Assembly: GCA_030267565.1 (NCBI GenBank)
Contig: BRXU01000009.1
Location: 2,440,001 to 2,504,000 of the forward strand
Direction of reading: 5' to 3'
Length of the DNA stretch: 64,000 bases
DNA from: Pleodorina starrii
Lineage: Eukaryota > Chlorophyta > Chlorophyceae > Chlamydomonadales > Volvocaceae
Positions 47,501 to 56,988 of the stretch are shown here, piece after piece (within the stretch, counting starts at the first letter, position 1; the number at the start of each line of letters is the position of its first letter). A program made the position numbers and the translations under genes. Below the pieces are notes generated by a model that saw only the letters and a program-made list of their open reading frames with translations, was not told the DNA's origin and did no database searches.

Positions 47501-48674
47501 CTGACTCAGCTGATTGACACATCGGTGGCCATCCCTCGCCTGGCTGAGCTTTTGGATCCGGAGCTGCCGGAACCTGTACGGCACTCGGCGGCGGAGCTGC
47601 TGGGGGCGCTGGCCTCGCGGGAGGACGCCAAGATACAGGCGGTGCAGGTGGGCTGAGTGCTGCCCAGGGAGGGCGGGAGGGAGGCAGGGAGGGAGGTCGT
47701 ATCGCGGCATCGTCTCATGTCCCCCTCCACAAATTGCGGCTGAGTTCCTCATACGCCTCCCCCGTCCCATATGCCTCCTCGGTCCCTGCTGCGCCGTCCC
47801 CATGCTGTGCTGTGTCCCATGCTGTGCTGTGCTGTGTCCCTTCGCCCTGTGCTGTGCCCCTTGCTGTGCTGTGCGTGCAGGTCGGCAGCGTGCCGCTGCT
47901 GCTGGGCGTGTGCAGCCCCCGCAGCCACGTGGCCTTTGCCACCGCCGCGGTGGCCGCTCTGTCCGCCATCACCATCCGCCGCGAGGGTAAGTACGCGGTG
48001 GTGGAGGCGGAGGGCGGCTGCGAGGCGCTCACAAGTGTGCTGGACCCCACAAACGAGCAGCTCTGCATAAATGCGATGACGGCCATATGCAATGTGGCGG
48101 AGGCGCCGGAGGCGCGGGAGATACTGGCCGAGTGTGGCGCGGTGGGTCGGTGGGTGGGCGGTGGGTTTAGGGTCTTCCGGTGCGGCTCGGGGGTTGAGCT
48201 GGGCTGGGTTGGCGGGTGGAGGGGGAGCGGGGAGGCGGGGGGGAGGCGGGGGGGGGAGGCGTAGCAGCTAGCGGTTACGGTACTTGCCACGGTTCGGTCT
48301 TGGCCTGGTTTACACGCGTGTGTTGTTGAGGGGCAGCAAGGGGCCTCGGCCGCGGCCAACTCTCCTCGGGAGCTGGTTACCGTAGCACAACTCCACAACT
48401 TCACGACTCCACGACCTGGGCTTTAGCAAGTTCCGTAGTCGCTGAGCTTGCCCTCGCCGCCCGCAATGCTGATTGTGCCCTTCCGTGCGCTTGCTGGCCC
48501 ACCCGCCCCGCCCCCTCGGTCCCCGCCCATTAGGCCCCCAAGCTGCAGCGCATCTTCGAGGGGGCGGTTTCGGAGCCGCTCAAGCGCAGCGCCGCGCAGG
48601 CCATACGGCAGTGCCGCTTCAAGCACCTGCCGTACGAAGTCCTGCCCGGCGCGCCGCCGCTGGTGGCGGAGTGA
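44523..48674 (+). CDS. RSP14: Radial spoke protein 14 (RSPH14/RTDR1 family, armadillo repeats)
   Basis: Armadillo-repeat protein of the axonemal radial spoke. Seven exons, all phase 0: 44523-44651, 44799-44936, 46043-46177, 46884-47063, 47480-47647, 47881-48141, 48534-48674; 383 aa. Repeats are clear in LSGNNPIVRQKALLAARELL, DPDEVTRGYAAGTLVLLACK, PEPVRHSAAELLGALASRED and AFATAAVAALSAITIRREGK. The stretch EGKYAVVEAEGG...CINAMTAICNVAEAPEAREI closely matches the human RSPH14 block GKYAALDAEA...CLNATKALTMLAEAPEGRKA (from memory of the family). Start chosen at the first ATG, MDSQARIRENMRHIQAFEAK; upstream is the divergent promoter. Each exon boundary falls between codons, near repeat edges. Intron 3 carries a long TTGCC array. 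Confidence 0.8.
46366..46627 (+). repeat. GCCTT pentanucleotide array in RSP14 intron 3
   Basis: About 52 units of GCCTT, with occasional GGCTT variants concentrated in the first 120 bp. It is one of the longest simple arrays in the window. Confidence 0.97.
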
Positions 48675-51600
48675 GGCGCAGCAGCAGGGGGCGGAGCGGC
48701 GCGTGCTGCGTCGCTGCAGCTGATGCTTTATGTCGTTGTCGCAGTGGACGTCTCTGGGTGGTGCGTGGATCGGGGGAGAAGGGTGTGCGGGCTGTGCCGC
48801 CGCGGCCGCACACGCGGCGCTGGGTGTGTGGGGTGCGCTGTGCGAGCTGTGTCGAGCAAAAGAGCGGACACGCACCCCCCCCCCATGTGTGTGTGCTGCG
48901 CCCGCCCCCTCCCTGTCCTCGACGCCATCGGTAGTGTCGGTGGAGGTGGTGGTTGTGGTGGTTGTGAATTAACTGCCCAACGACGGGTCCGGAGATCCTT
49001 CTTTTAGGGCGTGATTGCCTGCGCGTGTGTGCATGCGTGTACATAGGAATGTGCGCGGCGAGCAGCGTATGCTGCTGCTGCTGCTGCAGATGGGCGCAAA
49101 ATGGCGATGTGGAATTGCGATGGAAGTAAGGAAGAAGAAAGGAAGAAAAAGAAAGAAAGAAAGAAAGTGGGAAGGGGCCGAGGAGCCCTCTGCCGTGCTG
49201 CCGTGCGCTGGTTGGATGCTGCGGAAGACCCGGGCCTCGCACACCCGTCGAGGAACGACAGGAGGAGTCATGTCCTGTCCTGCCCAGCCCTGTCCTGCCC
49301 TGCCCTGTCCTGCCCTGGAGGAGGAGGAGGAGGAGGAGGAGGAGGAGGAGGTCGGGATCTCAGGGCTCGATATCGCGTGCGCGTGGTCCGTGCGTTGCAG
49401 CCCGAGGCGTGCGCCGGTGTACCCTCTTCCCGGTGGTGCCCGAGTCAGGAAGGGAGGCGGAGGAGGTGGAGGCGGAGGAGCAGGGTTTCGGACGTGAGGT
49501 TCCCATGCGTGTGGGGCCCTGCCTCGCCCCCCAGCCCCTCCTCCCCGCCCCGGGCGAAGCCCCGGGGCTTTGCCCCAAGACAGACAGACAGGCGAGAAGG
49601 CAGGGGAAGGGAAGGGAAGGGAAAGGAAGGGGGGCTGACGGCCGTTGCAAGCACGGCGCGGCAGAGACCACGAAACACCCGGCCGCCGCCGCCGCTGGCA
49701 GCTGTGCTGCTGTGCATTCATTCCGTTCACTGCACTGCACCGCACTCCGTGTAGGCGTCTACTAGGAAGGGAGCACAGCCGGGCGGTTGCGGCTGCGAGG
49801 GAGGGGGGAAGCAGCCGGCTCGACTCGTCGGCTGCGCGTCTCGAGGTTGGGTCTGAGGCTTGAGGCTGTCTGGGGGTCAGATGGGTCAGGGGGGTCAGAT
49901 GGGTCAGGGGGGTCAGGGTGCGGAGCGCCAGGCAGACAGACGAGACAAGGCAGGTAAAGGGGGTGCTGCGGAAGCGATGACGTGGTTTGAAGCATAGGTA
50001 TAAACGGCATTACTGAGTGACAGAGAGACGGTTACAGTTGATCCGTTGGGATACCGGTAATGTCCGGCGCATTGTCATCAAGTACGGTGTTGTACTACTA
50101 CGGTACAACAGAGTGCAACAGATGTGTGGCACACACACACATGGCGCGGCTGTATGATTAACGGTGCGTATAGATGCCGTACAAGGCACACGTTGCGGCC
50201 CGCGCCGACAGCGACAGGCTGTCAGCACCGACGATTAACCGACGGCGCATTTCCCACAACAGCAATGGGTGCTGTGCCGACAGAAGGAGACAAAAAGATC
50301 GCGGCGCCACCGCCGGTCCCTTTGCACTGACAGCACTGACTGACCGAACACACACGTCAGCAGTGAAGAGCGTGTACCGTACTTGCGTACTCCTGATCAC
50401 CGTACTTCCGTACTCCTGATCGCCGCAAATGCAGCGCAGCGCCACGCCGCGCCGCGCCCGCGTGTGCGTCATGGATCCCGAGAGAATGAAAGACATAACG
50501 GTATATAACGGAATATAACGGTATATCGCGTCCAAAAAAGGAGGGGCACAGGGCAGCCCGCCGGAAACGCACCGCAGCTACGGGTACGGGTACAACCGCA
50601 ACTCCCCCTGACCCGCTGCAACTTGGATTCGCTAACTCCCGCCATCCCCGCCCGCTACAGCAAAATAGCTTCAACGGCAAACGGACACGCACACACACAC
50701 ACCCCGATAGCGCAGTCTTTGTAACGGTGGCAGTTACGGTATCACAGCAACGCAAGTGTCATTAACACGGCGCCCGCTCTCGCCGCCAACAACTCCTACT
50801 ATGATAGGTTGATAGCTTAAGAGTACATCGCGGTCCGGGACGTCAGCGATGCCGCCTGCACTTTGCGGCTGTTTGACGCCGGTAGAGTCGCGCGGAAAAA
50901 AAGGGTGGCGTGGCGTGGTGTCTGGCGTGGCGTGGCGGGTTTTTTCCCCACCGCTGCCCCACTCGCTTCCCTCGCCGCAGCGCTCACACCCCAACCCAAC
51001 ACAACGTTTTCACACACCATCCACCACCACCACCACCACCGCCAGACTGCTTTCATCATCATCACGAAGAAGCGCCACTCAGCATCAGCGCCACTCAGCA
51101 CTCAGCAGCGAAGTTATCACACATGTGCCGCGTGGCATCAGCAGCATCAGCAACAGCGGGGCCCTGTACCGCGCCGTGCTACCGTACAACCAACGTTCGG
51201 GAACCATACTACAAAGCGATGTCGTGTGCGAGGGTGCCGTACTACCGTACAACAATAGGATGCCATACAGTGCAGTGAGTACAAAGCTCCCGTCCCGTCC
51301 CGGGGGGCTGCCCCCCTGCTCAGTCCCGCTCCTGGTTCGCCGTGGTCGCAACGCACTCACTCCACCACTAGGTGTACGTCATACACAGTGCCGTACAAGT
51401 ACACGTACAAGTACAGATACACGCACCCGCCCTCTCTCCCTCCGCACAGCAGGGGCACACAACGCCGGGAGGAGGCACAGGGGGACGCCTGCGGCCACCC
51501 AAACCCCCCTAAAACCCCAGCTGCTGCTGCTGCTGCTGCTGCTGCTGCGCCCGGGCCCGCACCAGACGCCGATATCCATCAAGTCCATCGCGAACCTGCC

Positions 51601-51762
51601 TCACCCCACACTGCCCTGCCCCACACTGCCCCACACTACCCTGCCCGGCGCTGCACTACCCTGCCCTGCCCTGCCCGATATCCCGCTATCCGTGCGTCGG
51701 TCGCTACCGGGAAAGTGGCGGTTCCGGAGCCGCCCAACAGAGTTCGTTAGGTTTCGTAACGG
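48675..51762. other. Intergenic between convergent RSP14 and RCC1-like genes
   Basis: Both genes end here. Contents: a GGA array at 49316-49350, purine-rich AAGGAAGAAAG runs near 49125-49170, and GGGGTCAGATGGGTCAGG repeats near 49875-49920. No convincing gene on either strand. Confidence 0.6.
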
Positions 51763-54700
51763 CTACTCCACAACCGCCATGGCGTGCCAGCCGCCAAGAG
51801 CGAGTGCCTGGAGAGGACGAGGGGCACGGCGGGACGAGGGGCAGGGCTGGGGGGCAGGCGGCATCCATCCGTTTCCATTCCAGCGTGGCCCCTGCCCTGG
51901 ATGGCTCCCTACAGGCACAAAGGCCCGGCGGAGCTCCCCTCCCCACCTCCCTGAACCGACCTGGACCGACCTGGACCCACTGCACCTTTGCCTCCGCATC
52001 CCTCCCCTTCCCACCTCCTTCCTTTCCTCCCCTCCCCTGCCCCTCCCTCCCTCCCACCCCTGCCCCTCACCTGCACCCGACCACCCAGCCCCTCGACCCG
52101 CGCCGGCTCCCTGCCTCCAAAGCCCGCCCACTCCCACTGCACGTCGTCCTTCAGCAGAGGCGCCGCCGGCCAGTCAGCGGCAGCGCCGCCGCCGCCGCCG
52201 GCGGCGGCGGCGCCGTCATAGGCCAAGTTCGGGTGACGTCGCGCCACGCTGTCCGCGTGGTGGCGATCCAGCACACGGCCCCAAACCCAGGCGGTCCCTC
52301 GCTCCGAAACCACACCCGAGCTGTGCGTGCCCGCCACCAGCTGCCGTACTGCGTCGCCGGCGGGCAGCGTCAGCGCCAGGGCGGGCCGCCGCCACGGCGC
52401 CGTGGCGGCGACGGCGCCGGCGGCGTCGAGCGTGCGTCCGACGACCCACACTCGGCGGCCGTCGGAGAGGAGGAGGTGCTGCAGGCCGGCGGCGATGTGG
52501 GTGATTGGGGGCAGGCCGGGGATGACCCCCACCACCAGCCGGCCACCTGCGGACGTCCGCGGCAGGAGGGGAGAAGGAGAGGATGGGAGGAGAGGAGAGA
52601 TTAGGAGAGGAGGGAGCTGTGCGTTTGCCTGCCACACGGGCATTTGGTGTGTTTGCTACACGGCGTGTCTAACGCAATGTAGTGCCTCCACGGACCTCAT
52701 AAAAACCCTAATGCTGACAGATGCTCCGGAAGCAGCTGCCAGCCACACCCACAACACCTCTTGAGGGGGGGCGGCTGAAGGGGATCGGTGTGTGCCAGGC
52801 GGCGTGTGTTTTCCTCCGTACCCTCGCCGCCAACCCGCCCTCTTCCTTGCCTTGCACGATGTCAACGCCTCGCTCCGTAAGTCCCAGCGAACACCCTCCA
52901 CCGCCGCCGCCGCCACCGTCCGCCGCCGCCGCCGCGTCGTCGGCGCCGCCGCCAAGCCCCCCGCCCTCCGCCGCCTCGCTGCCGGGTACCTTGCCCCACA
53001 GCACCACCCGACCGGCCGCGGTGAGGGTCGCGCAGAAGCTGCCGCCCGACACCACCCGCACCGCGCCGCCCTCCTCCTCCAATACGCTAGCCAGGCTGCC
53101 CGATACTTTCTGCGGGAGGGGGGGGTTAGGAGGTGTAGGGTGAGGTAAAGGCCAATAAGAGCGAAAGAAACGGTTTTGGGGTTTTGGGGTTGGGTTTTAT
53201 TGTTTTGTGTGGATCGGATGTGGTGGTGGGGGGGGGCCATGGAGGACCGGCACAGACCGTTGAGGGCCGACAAAACAACTACCAAGTTGACAGCTCACAA
53301 ACACACACGCACAGCGGCCCCTCCCCTCCCCTCCCCTCCCCTCCCCTCCCCTCTTCACCTGCGCCGAGGTGCTCCAGCTGCTGTTTGAGCCCAATGAGCC
53401 GTTGTAGCAGGCGCCAAACGTCCACACCTCCCCGCCCGCCGTCAGCGCCGCAGAAAAGTACTTACTGGCCGCCACCCCCACCACCACCTCGCTCTCCAAC
53501 CCACTGGGGAGGACCAGGCGCATGGAGGCATCCGCTGCGGGGGGAGGCGGAGGAGGGCGGCGCGGAGGAGGACGAGGTACGGTAAGAGAGAGCAGGGCGG
53601 GTGGGCGGGGAGGCAACGAAGCAAGGACGGGATGAATGGAACAAGCAGGCGGGCAGGTGGGCAGGCGGGCGGGTAAGCGGGCAGGCAGGCAGGCAAACGG
53701 GCAGGCAAGCGGGCAAGCAAGCGGGCAGGCAGGCAGGCGGGTGGAAGGATCCAAGGACGCGGGGCAGGGGATGGATGGGGCCAAGTAACCGGCCAGGCGA
53801 CCCGGGCGAACGGAGCAAGCGAGCAGTACGGCGCTCGAAGCTGGAGCGGTGCGGGTGCGACGGGATGGCAATGAAGGACGCCGCGCCGGCCACCAGCGAC
53901 AAAGCGACCCGCGGGTCACAGCAGCCGAGGCAAGCGACACGCACGCACACGCACGCACCCACACGCTCCCTCACCTCCCGGCCCAGCCACCTGCGGCCCC
54001 GCACTCGCCGTCACCGCCGCCCACAGCGGGTGCTGGTCACGTCCGATTCGCAGCGGTGTGGGCTGCTGCCCCGGCTGGATACCGCTGGCAGCGAAGGCGC
54101 CCTCAAAGTCAAGACCCGAGAAATTGAGCGCGGAGCGGGCGCCGGAGGCGGACACGCCGCCGCCGCCGCCGCCACCGGCGGCGGCGGCGGCGGCGGCGCC
54201 GGCGCCGGCGGTGCCCGCCGCGGCCAGCGACTTCCAGGCGCCTGCACCTCTGTGTGGAGATCGAGGGGCACAATCGATGGGGAGGGAGGGAGGGCGATCC
54301 GTTGGCCCCTGGAAAGTTGGTTGTGACAGTACGACGGTGCCCAACCCATGCCGCCATGCGATGGGTGGTGGGATGTCGGTCCTGCTGCAAGGAAGAAGAA
54401 CGAGGTGCTGGCTGCTTGGATGCGGTCGCTGCTCGATGAGGTGATGCTTGAGGTGCGGCCACAATGACGTCACTGACGGTGACGTCATCCAGTCAGCTCT
54501 CGTCGCTGAACGCCTCCCGCAATCGTCGACCCCGGTGGTGGTCGCGACTCGCGAGGGACCCGGCGGCCGCCCCCCCCCCGGGGTGCCCGCCACCCCGGCC
54601 GCGCCCCTCGCGCCCGCCGCGTTGCCAAGCGGGAGAAACAAATCAGGACGCCGACCCGCATCAGGAGGCACAGTCCGGCACATACACATACACATAGTCA

Positions 54701-56218
54701 CATGCACGCACAGAGACCCGTAACACGTCGCGCCCGAAACCCCCCGCTCACCGCTCCGAGCCCCAGTGTACGGCACCGTTGCCGTGGCCGTACGACGAGT
54801 GCGTGTGGTGGGCGGACGAGCCGCTCCCTGGAGCGCCCATCAGCGATTGGATGGCCTGGCGGCCCCGTTGCTCCCGACTCGCCCGCGGCTCCTTTGCGTG
54901 AGATAGGAGACGGGGAGCAAAAGGAGGTGATGGGAGAACAACGGGGTTACCGGTACAGGCGGGTGCGGGGGGGTACAGGGGTGAGGGTGTTGCCTTGGCA
55001 ACCTTTCCACCTCTTCCCGCCGTGGAGCCCTCTGCGGGCACCTCCCCCACCCACCCACACACTCACCCACCCACTCACCCACTCACTCCCCCACTCACTC
55101 ACTCCTCCTCTCACTCCCCCGCCCATTCACTCACTCCCCCACTCACTCACTCACTCCCCCACCCACTCACTCACCGCCGTGACCGTATCCCGCAGCGCTC
55201 GGAACGTGTCGTAGTAGGCGCGGCGGTGCTGCGCCGCAATGACCTCCAGCGGCGTGCCCAGCCCGCACTGCCCCTCCTTGTTCTCGCCACACGCCCACAG
55301 CCCGCCGGATCCGTCCACAAACAGCGAGTGGCTGTCGCCCAGCGCCACTTGCCGTACAGCCGCCCGGCCGACCAGACTCTCCACCTGCACGAGATGTGAG
55401 TGAGCGAGCGAGTGAGTGAGTGAGTGAGCGAGTGAGCGAGTGAGTGAGTGAGCGAGTGAGCGAGTGAGTGAGTGAGCGAGTGAGCGAGTGAGTGAGTGAG
55501 CGAGCGAGTGAGCAAGCGAGTGAGCGAGTGAGCGAGCGAGTGAGCGAGTGAGTGAGAAAGCGAGTGAGTGAGAGAGCCTAAGTACAGTAATTTGCGGAAG
55601 GCTGGTGTGGTTGGGCTTCGTCCGGGGGGAGGGAAGGGTCGGGGGACGCCGGGACGGTGCGGATGAACCGTGGGTCGCGGCGTGAGGGCAACGGTGGCGG
55701 GAAGCGTGCTCCCGCGGGTCGGGTCCGGTGGCGGGTGCGGCGGGACGAGTGGGTACGAGCTTCGTTGGTCGATAGGCGGCGCGCGGAGGCTGCGGAGGGG
55801 GGCACTGAGTGCTGACGGCCCAACAACTGAGCGCCGCAAGTGGCGAGGAATGTGGAAGGCTGGACGCGGGCGTGGACGCGGGCGTGGACGCGGGCGTGGC
55901 CACGCCTCTATACCGCATACAATGTTAGGAAGCAGTGCAGGGTTCAATGGGGACCCTGCGCAAGGGCAAAGCCGCCTGAATCATGCTGGCGCACTCACTC
56001 TGTGGGGCGCATGGACATGCTCCGCCGTTCCGTGCCCGAGCTTTCCGCCTTTACCATCCCCCCATGTCCAAGCTTCTCCATGTGAGGAAAGGGCTGCGCT
56101 TTGGAGCTTGCCGGCCACCAGGTCGATGACGTCGGCATCGTGCAACTCGATTATGGGCGTCGGCCTCAGCACGAGTAACGAGGACTCAACACCGCATTGG
56201 CCTTCGACATTTCGACCC
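51763..56218 (-). CDS. RCC1-repeat (UVR8-like) beta-propeller protein, 5' end unresolved
   Basis: Eight exons seen: 56218-55999, 55384-55175, 54891-54752, 54249-53975, 53534-53359, 53109-52851, 52546-52071, 51807-51763; at least 599 aa. RCC1 blade signatures: (W)GRNVEGQCG, AWTWGDGKGGKLGHG, LGDSHSLFVDGSGGLWACGE, YFSAALTAGGEVWTFG, FCATLTAAGRVVLWGK, THIAAGLQHLLLSDGRRVWV and the closing ALALGGWHAMAVVE. Blades are separated by long Gly/Ala-rich loops. The most upstream exon begins with the last base of a Trp codon, so a preceding exon must end in TG. A candidate ends at 56293 (frame SGLHTFTTIAAL), but its GTCTAG donor is weak. No in-frame ATG lies in the exons from 56218 down to 55175. The intron after DIVQ needs a GC donor (52850). 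RCC1 folds serve as GEFs, UV-B receptors or scaffolds; which applies here cannot be told. Confidence 0.8.
53640..53752 (+). repeat. GCGGGCAGGCAG-type repeats in an RCC1-gene intron
   Basis: Irregular GGGCAGGC/AAGCGGGCA units over about 110 bp. Confidence 0.8.
55040..55172 (+). repeat. CACTCACC array in an RCC1-gene intron
   Basis: Irregular CACTCACTCCCC and CACCCACC units run right up to the 5' splice site of the exon ending at 55175 (minus-strand sense). Confidence 0.85.
55390..55575 (+). repeat. GAGTGAGC octamer array in an RCC1-gene intron
   Basis: About 185 bp of GAGTGAGC/GAGTGAGT units lie directly next to the acceptor of the exon starting at 55384. On the coding strand this is a long CTCACTCA pyrimidine-rich tract. 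Confidence 0.9.
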
Positions 56219-56988
56219 CTTGAACAAGTAATCAATCGCAGGGGGAACGTTGTGGCATTAGGGTTTGCTGTGCACACTGCCACGCACTAGACCATAAGGC
56301 AGCAATCGTAGTGAAAGTATGTAATCCAGAGCGTATATTGCGAGTTTGCAGATGTGGGAGTAGGCATATCGCCTGTGGACCCTCTTACCATGAAAGCACA
56401 GCGAGACCACGCGACGCGACCGATGTTATCGTTGCTGCTAGTGCATTTGATGACACCGAATGGCACACAGAGAAGGAGTTGGACAGCATTCGCCAATAAG
56501 ATAACGGTAATAAATAAGCGAAGTTGTATATTTTGCAATGCTGCGGCAGTCCTTCTACTAATTGAAGTGTAATGTACCTTGCTCACATAAACTGCAGACT
56601 GCAACGACCGCAATGTATTGTATTGTATTGTATTACAAGCTCGAGAGCTCATAAGGCCCAGACGAGCCAGGAGGCTCATGGAATGTAACGTAATGTAACG
56701 CGTGGCCCAGTTTATTGTGCGCTGTACGACGCAGGATGGCAAAGTGGCGCCGTGCTCCGGGGTTCAACCTCACAACAACCCGTTACCAGGATCAACACTG
56801 TCGCAGTTAGCGGATCCTCTAGCTCGCTGCCCCGCTCGCTGTACGCTGTGACATCTTGCTTCGAAGCCAGACGATTGAGCTGACCGTGTGACCAGCCTTT
56901 ACTTGCACGGCCGACGCGCGTGCAAATGTTGCGGCCGGGGACCCTCTGCAAATACAGTGAAACCTCCATTTCCTTCTCGCTGCCCGCA
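56219..56988. other. Head-to-head interval, RCC1-like gene and SPP gene
   Basis: Holds the unresolved 5' exon(s) of the RCC1-like gene and the SPP promoter. A retroposon 3'-end copy (56612-56680) lies in the middle. An alternative in-frame SPP start is at 56926. Confidence 0.5.
56612..56680 (-). repeat. Retroposon 3'-end fragment, copy c
   Basis: On the minus strand: TTCCATGAGCCTCCTGGCTC through GAGCTCTCGAGCTTGTAATAC to a tail of four AATAC units. AATGTA occurs at both ends and may be a short target duplication. Confidence 0.75.

Noticed and set aside
54988..55001. Perfect X-box-like palindrome GTTGCCTTGGCAAC, as bound by RFX ciliary factors
   Set aside because: It lies inside an intron of the RCC1-like gene, not at a ciliary promoter, and RFX factors are not known from green algae.
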